Under the pieces are notes generated by a model. The model was not told where the DNA came from, made no database searches, and was given only the letters and a program-made list of their open reading frames with translations. This document shows, piece after piece, positions 1-10,970 of a stretch of 64,000 nt of DNA. Where the stretch lies: positions 51,669,807-51,733,806 of the forward strand of contig CM060312.1 in assembly GCA_030674185.1 (NCBI GenBank). Reading direction: 5' to 3'. Positions within the stretch are counted from its first letter, which is position 1, and each line of letters begins with the position of its first letter. This stretch comes from Monoplex corrugatus (lineage: Eukaryota > Mollusca > Gastropoda > Littorinimorpha > Ranellidae). The position numbers and the translations under genes were made by a program.

Positions 1-2
1 TA

Positions 3-1485
3 AACTGGAATGTCCATTTTGATTATATTTCAACAAAAGCAAGAAAAGCCCTAAATTTTCTAAAGATAATAAGCCGATTACCTTGGGGAATGGATACGAA
101 CATACTAATTCATCTATCAACAGCACTTGTACGATCTAAATTATCCTATGCGCAAGAAGTGTTCTTCAGTGCACCAAAATATTTATTAAAGAAGATACAA
201 AGCTTAGACTGCAAAAGTATTAAAATTGCTCTAGGTGTCCCTACTCATGCCTCTAATCTGGAAACGTACAAAGTTGCTGGAATTCTGCCTCTGAACAACT
301 ATCGTGATCTAGCGACAGCAAAATTTGCAGTTAGAACTACTTCACAAACGGACAATTTTGTGAGTAAGGAAATTAAAATCAGGTCTGATGTTGACTTTCC
401 AAAGCGAGCAAAAAGCATTTCATCACAAATGACTGTTGCAACTTACATATCTGACTTGGTCAAACAGTCTAACATAAATATGGATGAAATAGCTGAGACA
501 CCATCAACAACGCCTATCCCTACATGGGAAATGCAAAAAGCCTCTTTTGATATTGATTATACAGACGCTAAGAAATCTGAAAACGTCAACATTTCGATAT
601 CCATAGCAAGAGAACACATCGATGAAAAATACCGTACCCACCTTCACATTTTTACCGATGGATCAGTCTTAGAAAATAAATGTGCTGGAGCAGCATTTTA
701 TGTTCCAAAATTTAAGATAAAAAAAGTCATTTTTCGTTGGGGCAAACTTATCGATCTTTACAGCGGAATTAGTCGCTATTAATCAAGCATTGCATTATCT
801 AGTAAATCTTAAACCCATGTCTTTCAAAGTAGTTCTCTTTGTTGACTCAAAATCTGTATTATATGCCCTACGGTCTTTTAATGCCGACACAAGACCTGAT
901 TTAATTACTGAGGCAAATCATCTTATACATCGTTTAAGGGTCAAAGGTACAGATATCAGTTTATGCTGGGTGCCTTCTCATGTTGGTCTTCACGGCAACG
1001 AAGTAGTTGACAGAGCAGCTAAGCAAGGCGCCCAGAATGCTGATAATGCTATAGAATTACATGTTCATACCTCCGTAAAAGAAGCTTGCAACTTGCTCGA
1101 ATCAGCCTCATGGACTCGATTTCATGAACATTCAGATGAACAGTTTGTGTCACAACAAATGATAAAACTTACCGTTCAAAATGTATGTAAAAAATTGCAG
1201 TATTCTTCCATGCATCATTTGAGATCGATTGTTGCTGTTTGTTTTCGTATTCAGCTAAACGCATTGAAAACAAAATATTGTAAAAATGTCAAGTGTATTT
1301 GCGGCGAACAGTTCACACTGTTTCACTGTTTATTCTACTGCAAAATGCTACGTTCTTTTTTACCGAAAATGTTTACTCAAGAAAAGTATTCTGAAAATCA
1401 TTTCCAGAAAATTACATCAGATCAAACGTTGTTAGTTAGAATTTCAGAATCATTAGTTCACAGTCCTGTTAATGCATTACTTTAA
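3..1485 (+). pseudogene. 3' part of an I-like LINE: end of RT ORF plus RNase H, frameshifted
   Basis: The window opens inside an open frame running from about 3 to 782. It resembles the region after the reverse transcriptase of non-LTR elements, with Trp-Gly-Met-Asp and Leu-Ser-Tyr-Ala landmarks. From about 739 to 1485 a second frame carries an RNase H domain. FTDGS (first catalytic Asp) lies in the first frame. FTAEL (Glu) and VDSKS (Asp) lie in the second, followed by WVPSHVGLHGNE with a late Asp in VDRAAK. A Cys/His cluster (CICGE, then H-x3-C) ends the protein. The two frames meet near 735-745 at a GGGG run, so a one-base slip splits the RNase H domain. RNase H after RT is typical of the I group of LINEs. 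The 5' part lies outside the window. Not host coding. Confidence 0.8.
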
Positions 1486-1812
1486 CTTTATTCGGTTTGT
1501 ATTTTAATGTTACAATTTCCCTTCACGTTGTTGGAAGTTAATTGTTAGTGTTAAGTTCTTGTTCTTGTTCGATTACACGTATTTTCTATGGAAAAGACGT
1601 AGAAATGTGGTTCAGAATTTGGTACGCCTTGATTGGATAAAATTTCTTTGATCACAACTGCTGTTGTATTGTATTGTATTGCTGTTATCAAATAAAACAT
1701 TATCCAGAAAAGATTGTAGGCTTCTAACTGATTTAACATTTTTTTTATATCAAAACATAAATCTGGATTTACAATACTGTCATTTAAAATACAAAAATCT
1801 TAAGAAATACCC
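1486..1812 (+). other. 3' tail of the I-like LINE and unassigned sequence
   Basis: No coding potential is seen. A short run of TTGTA units near 1661-1680, followed by AAATAAAAC, could be the LINE 3' terminus. The exact end is not defined. Confidence 0.4.
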
Positions 1813-1813
1813 C

Positions 1814-1950
1814 TTAATTACTATGTATTGTAGCTCTTTGGTGAAACAACTTGTCGGTTCCCGTAAAGAGTAAAGATTTAATGATCCTGGAGTAGTTGTT
1901 CAATGCTCTCCGTTTTGTTTGGTTGTGTACTTGCTTGCTTTGCTTTTTGC
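1814..1950 (+). repeat. Left arm of a long inverted repeat (partner 2893-3034)
   Basis: Starting at TTAATTACTATGTATTG, this arm matches the reverse complement of 2893-3034 for roughly 130 bases with scattered mismatches. The match continues through TTTGTTTGGTTGTGT into GCTT-rich sequence. The arms bracket about 1.2 kb. This could be a DNA transposon with long terminal inverted repeats or a fold-back element. No transposase frame and no clear target duplication were found. Confidence 0.7.
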
Positions 1951-2029
1951 TTTCGACCTTCTATACTCATACATTTGCGTGATAGTTGATGATTCACGTA
2001 CTGTTGGGTTCGGACCATTGTGTTTCTTA

Positions 2030-2290
2030 AGCAGAAGAGCGAAGAGCGGCTAGTAGAGTGTTTCTACCCAGAATTGAGCGCAGTATGGGCCCAGTGGGAA
2101 GACTGAAACCACACAGCCAAATCTCAGCTTCTTTAAGGAGCGTCATTGCCCAGATTTCTGCACCAATACTGCAAGTATCTGCGTTTCTCCGGGCTGGTTG
2201 ACGCAAGGATACATGATGAAAGTAAGCCTAGAGAGCAGCCCTGAGACACAGTCTCAGTCCTAGATGGAACTTCATGGAGTCATGATCATC
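2030..2290 (+). mobile_element. SINE family A fragment (5' tRNA-like head missing)
   Basis: It shares CCCAGTGGGAAGACTG, GCTGGTTGACGCAAGGATA and CAGTCTCAGTCCTAGATGGA with family A copies near 7.6, 31.4, 48.7, 55.9 and 60.9 kb. The tRNA-like head seen in the 31.7 and 56.4 kb copies is absent. It lies inside the 1814-3034 inverted-repeat structure. Confidence 0.7.
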
Positions 2291-2779
2291 TTTATCATGA
2301 AATCATCAGTCACCATGGCATCATGAAAACACATACCGGATTATTTTATTGGTCATGTTTTGATTTCATGATGACATTAGGTTTGGTTTCCTCTAACTGC
2401 TTAAACCTTGAGATAAATTCAAATAGGGGTCTTTTGTGTCAGTGGTTCATAGGGGATGTCGTCGGAGAACTGTGGTGGTGGCCATCTTACCGTGAGGTCT
2501 TTTACTTGGACTAACGCCGTGACTGAGCGTTTACTAACGGGTTTAGGATGCAGCGTCGCTGGAAAATTGGATCACATCAAGTGCTATTGAACTCTACTGA
2601 AATGACTGGCTGGAGTGCAGAATCTCCTCTTCTGGGTGGCTATACAGCAGTTTGACATCGCTGGCTCCCATGGGCTTCCTAGCACTGGGATTTTGGACTG
2701 AATGAATTTGGGGCTGGTGGTGTGTAGAACAGCCAGAATAAACAGCATGGGATAAACGACACTGAAGCAGTGTAAAGAA

Positions 2780-2820
2780 GATCGAAAGCAAAACGCAAAC
2801 AAACAAGCAAACAAGCCGGC

Positions 2821-2851
<31 letters not shown>

Positions 2852-2935
2852 CACAGCCAGCAAGCAAGCAAGCAAGTAGGCAGGCAAGCAAATAAGCAAG
2901 CAAGCAAACAAGCAAGCACACAACCAAACAAAAGT
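2780..2935. repeat. AAGC/CAGC tetranucleotide tract
   Basis: Runs of CAAG, CCAG and CAAA tetranucleotides expand the inner side of the right inverted-repeat arm. Cys/Leu/Ala-rich open frames here are simple-repeat artefacts. Confidence 0.9.
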
Positions 2936-3034
2936 TAGAGCATTGAACAAGTACTCCATGATCATTAAATTATTACTCTTTACGGAAACTGATAAGTTGT
3001 TTCACCAAAGAGCTACAATACATAGTAATTACTG
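2893..3034 (-). repeat. Right arm of the long inverted repeat
   Basis: This is the reverse complement of the 1814-1950 arm. Both arms contain CTCTTTGGTGAAACAACTT read on opposite strands. Confidence 0.7.
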
Positions 3035-3097
3035 AAGACAACGAGCAGGGCTTTGAAACTTAGTGGCTTTGGCACACCACTCAAAGCTCTCTTTTAA

Positions 3098-3285
3098 TCC
3101 TTTCACTCCCGCACCCTAACCACCAACTGCAAAAAAACTTAATCTTTTGACTTCCTCACCCTTTCCACCAGCTTCTTATGCAGAAAGCTGGTGGTTAGGT
3201 TGAAGGAATCAAAGGGTTTTTTTTTGCATTGCTAGTATGGCTGACAATGCAGGATGCTGGTGCACAGGGTGCGGGAGTCAAAGGG
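3098..3285. mobile_element. piggyBac-type MITE, copy 1 (188 bp)
   Basis: TTAA lies on both sides (3094-3097 and 3286-3289). The ends are inverted: TCCTTTCACTCCCGCACCCT on the left and AGGGTGCGGGAGTCAAAGGG on the right. There is no coding content. TTAA target duplications with CCC...GGG termini are the piggyBac signature. Related copies lie at 29298 and 55697. Confidence 0.75.
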
Positions 3286-3329
3286 TTAAAAAAGAGAGAG
3301 GAGTGCTTATTTCATGTTATTCGGGAGTA

Positions 3330-3351
3330 GGGATGTGTGTGTGTGTGTGTG

Positions 3352-3382
<31 letters not shown>

Positions 3383-3471
3383 GTATGTGTGTGTATGTGT
3401 GTGTGTGCATGTGTGTGTGTGTGTATGTGTGTGTTTGTGTGTGTGTATGTGTGTGTATGTGTCTGTGTGAA

Positions 3472-3561
<90 letters not shown>

Positions 3562-3596
3562 CGAGCGAGCGAGAGAGAGAGAGAGAGAGAGAGAGC

Positions 3597-3680
<84 letters not shown>
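3330..3680. repeat. (GT)n followed by about 200 bp of (GA)n
   Basis: A compound microsatellite: GT-rich to 3478, then almost pure GA with a few GAGC interruptions. All open frames across it (poly Cys-Val, Arg-Glu, Leu-Ser, His-Thr) are artefacts. Confidence 0.95.
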
Positions 3681-3683
<3 letters not shown>

Positions 3684-4270
3684 TTTGGGTCGATCTTGAC
3701 TAAACTTTGGTCGAAACTGCGGCCTGTTGAGGAGTTGCAAAAGCACATGTTTGGCAAGTAAAGGGCTTAGTCTAAAGCCTGTTTTCACTGTTCTGCCATT
3801 CTGCCATTACTCTCAATGGTTTTCAAGTCTTATTTCAGTTGAAGCTTCTCCAAGATCACACGACCTTGAGAAGTACAAGATCAGGATTTTTGTTGTTGCT
3901 GTTGTTGTTAAATCATAGTGTGAAAAGGGAGATTGTTAGAATGACTTGATCATTGAGTACATAATTTCCTTTGTTCTTTGACGAATGCAAAATGTATTAT
4001 TCACACAGAATCTTGGTTTATCGCCTGATCTGAAAGAATAGCACCCTGGAGGTGTTGTGGAGACATAAAGAGATCCTGTCGAAGCCCTTGATGTCGTTTT
4101 ATAGTAGGGTGAGTTCAGCCATAAAAACGGTGTGGTTACAGCCATGGCGTTTAATGCAGCTACCTGGAGCCCATCACTTCGATTTTAAATTAGAAAAAGA
4201 GTGTGACGATCGCTGTTCCTTTTTTTGTTTTTATTGTTTTGTTAAACGAAGGGGGGCTTGTTACATATCA

Positions 4271-4272
<2 letters not shown>
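3681..4272. other. Unassigned intergenic sequence
   Basis: I see no recognisable gene, repeat family or RNA. Short open frames of 60-120 codons lack family features. Confidence 0.5.
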
Positions 4273-4318
<46 letters not shown>

Positions 4319-4592
4319 TCACGTGTGTGTGTGGTGATGGTTGGCGTGTGTGTGTGTATGTTTGTGTCTGTGTGTGTGTTTGTTGTGTGTGTGTGTGCAG
4401 TGTGATGTTGTGTATGTGCTGTATGTGTGTGTGTGAATGTTGTATGCATGCTGCTGTATGTGTGTGTGTGTGTGTGTTTGTTTATGAGTGTGTATGTGTG
4501 GTTGTGTCGTTTTGTGTTGTATGTGTGTATGCGTGCGTGGTGCGTTGTGTGCGCTGTGTTTTGTGTGTGTGTATGTGTGTGTGTGTTGTGTA

Positions 4593-4632
<40 letters not shown>

Positions 4633-4665
4633 GTGGGGTTGTGATCTGTCTGTCTGTCTGTTTGT
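4273..4665. repeat. Interrupted (GT)n and (CTGT)n microsatellite
   Basis: GT-rich simple sequence with TATG and TTGT interruptions, ending in CTGT units near 4645-4670. Confidence 0.95.
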
Positions 4666-4859
4666 CTGTCTGTTTATCAATCTGTGGGTAGCAGTGACTT
4701 GAAGAAAGTTCAAAAGTTGAAATAGATGACGTGATCAACATTATAAAAACATTTTCTGAGAACCTACGTGGTAAGAAAAAGGCACAGGAGTACCTATAGA
4801 ATCTTTAGTATGATGAAAACCCCGTACTAGTCTTAACAGCTGAATAATAAAGCACATCT

Positions 4860-5520
4860 AAAATAGAGATACATTTGGATGAAGCCAGATACGTTTGAAA
4901 ACATGAACATTAACAAAAGCCCTAGCACAGACAGGATTGCGTTTGAGTTTTTAAACTTTTATTTCCTTGCAACAGCTTGGTGCATCAGTTATCAGATCGT
5001 TAAATGAATGTTTTGAAAAAGGTGAACTGTCTTCGAAACAAAAAATATAACTAACAACTTGTATTTCTAAGGGAGTGATAAATTGAAAGATCCGATGAAA
5101 AATGGGAGACCAATCACACCGCTGAATGTTGTGTACAAAAAGAGGTTCAGCTTGCATTACAAAAAGGTTGAAACTAGTTTTAACATCTTTAATTAATGAA
5201 GACCAAACAGGCTTTGTTGCTGACAGATGAATTGGCGACAATATTGGTTTGAAAAATTACATGATCAGTACCTAAACACCGAAAACCTCCTCTGACTTCT
5301 TTTGTGTTCAGATTTAGAAAAAGCATTTGACTCGAACATTTTATGTTGAAAGTTTTGAATGGCTTTGAGTGTAGTGAATGGATTAGGCTGTTTCACGAGA
5401 ATATGAAATCAACAGCATGTGTGAATGGCGACGTGTCTGAATAGTTCTCTATTAAAAAAGCTCCGGGCAGGATAATCCTACATTACCATATCTTTATACC
5501 TTATGTGTTGAAGTCTTGGC
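4860..5520 (+). pseudogene. Old L1/Tx1-like LINE reverse transcriptase fragment
   Basis: Broken + strand frames read DLEKAFDS near 5308-5335, then WIRLFHENMKS and a KKAPGRI...IPYVLK stretch. This fits the RT palm of L1/Tx1-type LINEs (DLEKAFDS...WIRLFY...RGVRQGCPLSP...). Many stops and indels show it is ancient. Upstream, NKSPSTDRIAFEF resembles the start of the same RT region. Confidence 0.6.
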
Positions 5521-5670
5521 CTTAATGATGAGAGAGAGAGAGAAGAAGAAAAGGAAAAGAAAAGAAAAGAAAAGAAAACAAAAACCATCAAAAAACAAAC
5601 AAACAAACAAACAAACAAACAAACAAACAAACAAACAAACAAACAAACAAACAAACAAACAAACCGCATA
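5521..5670. repeat. (GA)n/(AAAAG)n and (AAAC)n tract
   Basis: Purine-rich simple repeat followed by about 18 CAAA units (5597-5664). Confidence 0.9.
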
Positions 5671-5942
5671 TAAGATTTCATAGAAGCAAGAGAGACAGTC
5701 TGATGACGGTATGACGCACATGAAATATCCTGTTTGCCCATGTTTCTGTTTTTGAATGAGTTCAGTTTAGCAGATTGATATTCAATATGTATCTCGCGAA
5801 TTAATGTTTTGATGAGCAACCCACATTTTTGTTTAAGCTTGAAGCAAAATAGCCCTCCTATTTTTCCTACACTGGGCTCAGACATGTTGCGAGATCAGAA
5901 TGATTAATATGCGTTGACCTCTGGGAGTGAATATTGTATTGT

Positions 5943-6300
5943 GATTTATCATCAGGTGCCTTGCCGCAAGGCGTTGGCAATTTTGGACTTCCATCTGCCT
6001 CTGTCTCTTATTGCCTCAAGCATCTCTTCCACTCTCCCTGTCTTCAGCCACTCTACAAGTCCGTCTAGTATCTTCTCCCTGGGTTTACCCGGTGCTCTCC
6101 TTCCCTCCAGCTTTCCTGTTGTGACCAGGGTCTTCCTCTAGGTTTCTCATGATGTTTTCGCTGTAAAGTGAAAACAGATCTGGTGACAAAACACAACCCT
6201 GTCTGACTCCTCTTTTGATGTTTTGGAAAGAGCTTATATCGTTTTTTTTTATTCTCATTGCAGCTGTTTGTTCCTAATACATATTTCTGATTATTGTGTA
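5943..6300 (-). mobile_element. RTE-like LINE fragment with internal deletion
   Basis: 5947-6135 is the antisense 3' end of the abundant RTE-like family (GTGCCTTGCCGCAAGGCGTT near the tail). 6135-6300 jumps directly to an RT-internal segment equivalent to 38780-38925, so more than 700 bases of the element are missing between the two. Confidence 0.75.
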
Positions 6301-6589
6301 AGTATTGTGATTACGTGATTGAAATATGAGAAAAATTGAATATTCAAGTTATCTTTTTTTTCTTATCAAAAATGTATTTCATACTAAAAACATTCTTAAA
6401 CATTTGTTTTACAATGTTAGGGAAATTGTGTGCGTGATTAGATATAATATTTTGTGGTTGCAGGAAAAGGGGGGAGGGGGAGGGGGATGCTAAATTATTC
6501 TTTATTATACTGAGACAGAGAATCATTGATATCTTTATCTAAAGATGGAATAGTGCCGTATTTTCATGATAGATACAAGTTGTATAGGT

Positions 6590-7190
6590 CATTCAAAATT
6601 ATTTTCGAAAAAGAAAAAAAGTATGTTCAAGATACGGACACATTGTTTTATTACTCAGGTAAGATTTAATGCACTTCTGCTCAATAACAACGCAAATCGT
6701 TGCTATCATTCTGAACAGGAAAAAGCATGTCCATTTGCAAGATAGAAATTGAAAATGAGCACCATTTATTATACGAATGTACTTCTGCTCAGTAATAATG
6801 TAAACCGTTACTGTCAATGTGAACATGAACAAGCATGACATTTGCAAGAAATCGAAAATGAGCACCATTTATTGTATGGTTGCACTGTTCATACAGACCT
6901 AAGAATTAAATTTCTAAACGAATCTGCCTGCTAGAGTACCTTTGAATATATTTTTCCAAGCTACAAATGTTCAACACATAAGCAAATGTCCAGATTTGTT
7001 TATCACGCATTCAACAAAAGGAAAAATGGTATAACTTGAAAAACTGCACATGTATAAGGCAGGATGTAGAAAATGTTTTACAACATGCTACAGTCTCAGA
7101 TATCTTCAACATATCATGCTTCATATCAGAAAAATGTTATGACCATTTCAATCTGTGTCTAGAATTCTATAAACCAGGCAGACTTGTTTA
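6590..7190 (+). pseudogene. Remnant of an L1/Tx1-like LINE C-terminal zinc-knuckle region, with tandem duplication
   Basis: Phrases such as IENEHHLLYGC on the + strand recall the Cys/His end of L1/Tx1 ORF2 (HLL..C). The segment from about 6665 to 6870 is an imperfect tandem duplication of about 120-125 bases, each unit ending GAAAATGAGCACCATTTATT. No intact frame. Confidence 0.45.
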
Positions 7191-7559
7191 GTCTCAAATG
7201 AAATAAAACATATCTAAATTATCATGACACACATTTATTTCCATGTTGTGAAATAGCTTTGTGTGATGACAAATCTTCATGTACCCAGGGTGCGCAACTT
7301 ATGCAGTGCACAAATATTTATGCCCTCTGTGAGTACATAGTAAAGTCGAGGCATAAAATGCCAAGCAATCAGCGATCTATGAAGGGGACATAAAGATGTA
7401 CATAACTATGCAGTGCACAAAGGCTTCGAAACATTTTTCTTCCCATGAGTAACTTCCCCTGACAAGAGCACTTCCCCTGACAGCATGGCCAATGAAAAGC
7501 GACACAGATCTGCAAATTGGTCTGATAAGGAGATTCGCATTATATCTTTGCACCAAACA

Positions 7560-7815
7560 GGCCTGACAGATTGAGACACCTTGGCATTGGTCAGGAGATT
7601 TGAGCACCATCCTCAATGACGCATCCGTGAAGAAGGTTAGACTCAACTGTGTGGTCCAACTGTTTCCAATGAGTACATAGCACCCTTAGGTCTAGGCAGG
7701 AGGCGGTAGGGGCCGAAAAACACCACAATAGATTTGAAAGGACTGATGGAAATTCAAATTCACAACCTTCCAAGCGATAGTCCGTTGCGCTCACCACTAC
7801 ACCACAGCAACTGTC
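7560..7815 (-). mobile_element. SINE family A copy, antisense
   Basis: Read on the minus strand it begins near 7812 with a diverged tRNA-like head (GTGGTGTAGTGGTGAGCGC) and continues through the family A body. The B-box region is mutated compared with the 56.4 kb copy. The 3' body beyond the GACGC segment is missing. Confidence 0.7.
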
Positions 7816-8279
7816 TTGATTGAATTTGCGACACTAGAGTCCACAGAGCCACCAAGCCAGCTCACTGTATATAAATGTCAAGACATGCACAACTAGTTCA
7901 GATGAAACAAAACAGTCAGAAGTGCATGTAATACTGAACACACACGAATATCACACAGGACAGAAACAGGTGGCGTGTTTCTTTGTTCTCCACTCAGCTG
8001 GTGAGTAGCGTACAGAAAGCTTTTGAATTATCCTGTTGGTTTTTTTTTCGCTTCCAGAAAAAGCGGTTTAAAAAATGTTTGTTTGTTTGTTTGTTTTTTG
8101 TCTGAAACTGAGCAGCATAGGCTTCAATGTACAAAAATTTTGATTTTTTTTGTTTTGTTTTGATTTTGGTCACAATGAACGCTTCGTTTTCAGTGTTTTG
8201 CGGATTGCTCTCTTTGAGGATCAGACATCACCATAGTACGGCGTCATTGATTCTTATCCTGTGTGTCCGTGTATTTTTC

Positions 8280-8560
8280 GCTGCCTAAGGCAGTGGATTT
8301 AAAAAACAAACAAACATTAAGTTTGCTAAGGACTACGTTTGTAGTACGTGGGATCTTTTACATTCGCTAAGTTCATGCTGCACACGTGATTTGTGTTCAT
8401 GGTCTCATCGAAAAGACTAGCACCCAGACCTCCACTTAAGGTCTACTGGAGGGAGGATGGGGAGAAAATCCCTGTCCTTTCAGGGATCAAACCCTGGATT
8501 TCTCTCTTTCCATGCAGGTGCTTTAACCAACTTGGCCACACATTTCATCGTGCACACGAT
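8280..8560 (-). mobile_element. Third tRNA-derived SINE-like element
   Basis: The reverse strand from about 8550 reads TGGCCAAGTTGGTTAAAGC (A-box-like), then GGGTTTGATCCC (B-box-like). A non-tRNA body follows to about 8280. Spacing fits a tRNA head. It is not a real tRNA gene because the rest of the cloverleaf cannot be formed convincingly. Confidence 0.55.
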
Positions 8561-8819
8561 GTAAAACAAACACTGAGGGTATTTCTAACTACCAAGGACA
8601 TTCCTAGCCACGACATAAAAAAAGTACTATTTCATGAAAACTTAATCGACTACAAAACCTTTTTGCTTGCAGAGTAGGTTCTTTCGTGTATGAAACTAAG
8701 CATTTTTTTTTCAAAAGATTAGACACCAATTTGTTGAGAGCGTTGAGATTAGAATTTGTATATCAGAACACGTTTCAGAATAATTACAGCTATTCATATA
8801 GCAAAGCTTCAAAGTGGTA

Positions 8820-8925
8820 TCCATAAGCAAAAAACAAACAAAAAAAAAAAACAAAAAATAACGAAACAAAAAACAAAAAACAAAACAACAACAACAATAG
8901 CAACAACAACAACAAGAACAATAAG
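8820..8925. repeat. A-rich (CAA)n/(CAAA)n tract
   Basis: Simple A-rich sequence that may mark an old retroposon tail. Confidence 0.75.
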
Positions 8926-9354
8926 ATAAATTTGATAATAAATGAACAAATCAACGAATAAATAGAATTCCAAAATTTCAAGAAATCTTCAAGTGTGTCC
9001 AGCGCACTCAGAAATTGTCCCTCCTGCAGAGGGCCTTCCTGCCACATTCGGATTCAGATTTTCCGTTTGGTGCTGTTTTAACACAATCTATTTGAAAGAT
9101 TAAAAAATATTCTGTAACCCTTAGATCGTAGGAAAGTGAGACGGGTGGTCCCTCCACTTCTCTCTGGGTCAGCTTTATGAGGACTGCTGTTGTCATGTCC
9201 TATTTTTTCGCGCCTCACCTTCCCCAGCCTATAACAGGGTCAGGCATTGATTCACAGCTGGATGGACTTCAGACTGCTTGCACAGTAATTGTTTCCAGGG
9301 TGTCTGACCATCGCTCACAAGTTGCGCATACGTGCGTTTCATAGCTCTCACTGA

Positions 9355-9830
9355 CTTCATCACCATCATCATCATCATCATCATCATCATGTGCCCTGCC
9401 GCATGGCGTTGGCGAGCATGGCCCTCCACACGAATCTATCCCTTGTCGCTGCAAGTACATCTCCCACCCCTTCGTCCTCAACCACTCTGTAAGTCCGTCC
9501 AATGTTTTCTCCTTGGGTCTACCTGGTGTTCTCTTTCCCTCCAGCTTTCGTGTTGTGACCAGGTGCTCTAATTTCTCTTTCCTAGTAAAATATCCTATAA
9601 ATGTTGATTTTCTTTTTATAACCTTTATTAATGATCGTTTTGTGTCTGCCTCCTTCAAGACTGTCTCGTTTGTTTTCTTTGCTGTACATGGAACTCTCAA
9701 CATTCTTCTTAGAAACTACATTTCAGTTGCCTCAATTTTGTTCTGACTTTGCGTGTTGACTGTCCACGCCTCACAACCATACAACAGTATTGGTTCTACA
9801 TAACACTTAAGAACCTCACTGACTTAAGTA
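9355..9830 (-). mobile_element. RTE-like LINE 3' fragment, antisense
   Basis: The (ATC)n tract at 9362-9390 is the reverse of the family's (GAT)n tail. The minus strand then encodes the family C-terminus (LRVPCTAKKTNETVLKEAD, KLEGKRTPGRPKEK) with frameshifts. It is 5'-truncated near 9830. Confidence 0.85.
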
Positions 9831-10039
9831 AATATTTTTTATTAAGTTTCTCAAAGTTTATGGAGGTAACATTGACAGTGTTTGTATAAATGTCTTTTTT
9901 GTTGTTGAAATTACGGATTATAAGCTGTATAATTTTGTGACGATCGTATAGTTTGGCTTGATCGTGAGTATGAAATTTTTGAAATAGAAGAACATCAGTC
10001 AAATTTGTAAAAACAAAAACAAAAACGGAGATATTCCTG

Positions 10040-10787
10040 ATTTGAAAACATATACCATAACTCTAAAAATCACTTGGATAGGAAGCTAAAAAATACAAGC
10101 CACATATGGAAAATCTTTTGCCTGACCATGTACCCATTCCTTAGACAGTTAAAACGTTGTGGTTCAATTTTGATAAATACAAAGAAAAGGAATAATCTGT
10201 TTTGGACCTACACATTACACATATTTGAACAGTTCAGCCGTAAAATATAAACAAAAAATTATGCTGAACTGCTTGCTGAACCAGTGCATATCAATGAGAA
10301 TATTTTAGTTGGAGACAAAATTATAACACGTGCAAACTGGATAAGAAATTGGTTTTTATTGTATTGCATACTTCTTGAAAGACAGTGGAAAATTCTTTGA
10401 ACAAACAGAATTAAACGCAAAATATGGCGCACATGCAGACTTCATTACTTTAGCTGGATGTGTATCATCTGTTAAAGACTATGTACAAAAATGTAACATA
10501 GAAATTAAAGACATCACATCGTTGCAGACAATCCTTGAATAAAAAATACGCTACTCTGTGCAAAAAGATACTAAACTCGATCATGATATTTTGATATGAA
10601 AAGACGGCTACCTCAAATGTTGTTCAAAATAGACTGAAAAACTTAATTGTACGATTGTATGGAAAATCGTTTTTTGCAAAATGCACACAATTAAGGACAC
10701 AAAGCTTAAATGGCTTCAAATTCAGATTGTACACAGAATCCTTGAAACAAATGTCGTTTCGCAAGAGGTGAAAATTGTCAACGTTAA
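10040..10787 (+). pseudogene. L1/Tx1-like LINE, 5' segment of a copy split by an L2 insertion
   Basis: Broken + strand frames give KIITRANWIRN, YGAHADFITLAGCVSSVKDY and LQIVHRILETN, matching the layout of the post-RT region of L1/Tx1 LINEs. The frame runs into VKIVNVNL at 10788, where the antisense L2-like element begins. It resumes with LSFCREHTDSIEHL just after 11838. Confidence 0.6.
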
Positions 10788-10874
10788 TCTAATAATAATA
10801 ATAATAATAATTACAATATTTATATAGCGCAAAATCTTGATAAAATCAAATCTAAGCGCTGAAGCAGACACACA

Positions 10875-10918
<44 letters not shown>

Positions 10919-10921
10919 CAC

Positions 10922-10970
<49 letters not shown>

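Noticed and set aside
3314..3788. Open frames of 120-158 codons on both strands
   Set aside because: They translate GT/GA microsatellite DNA (Cys-Val, Arg-Glu, Leu-Ser, His-Thr). The same holds for those at 4.3, 13.8, 17.4, 20.4, 36.6, 45.2, 47.5, 50.2, 54.2 and 55.1 kb.
8480..8555. tRNA gene on the minus strand
   Set aside because: Only A- and B-box-like blocks are recognisable and a non-tRNA body is attached; treated as a SINE.
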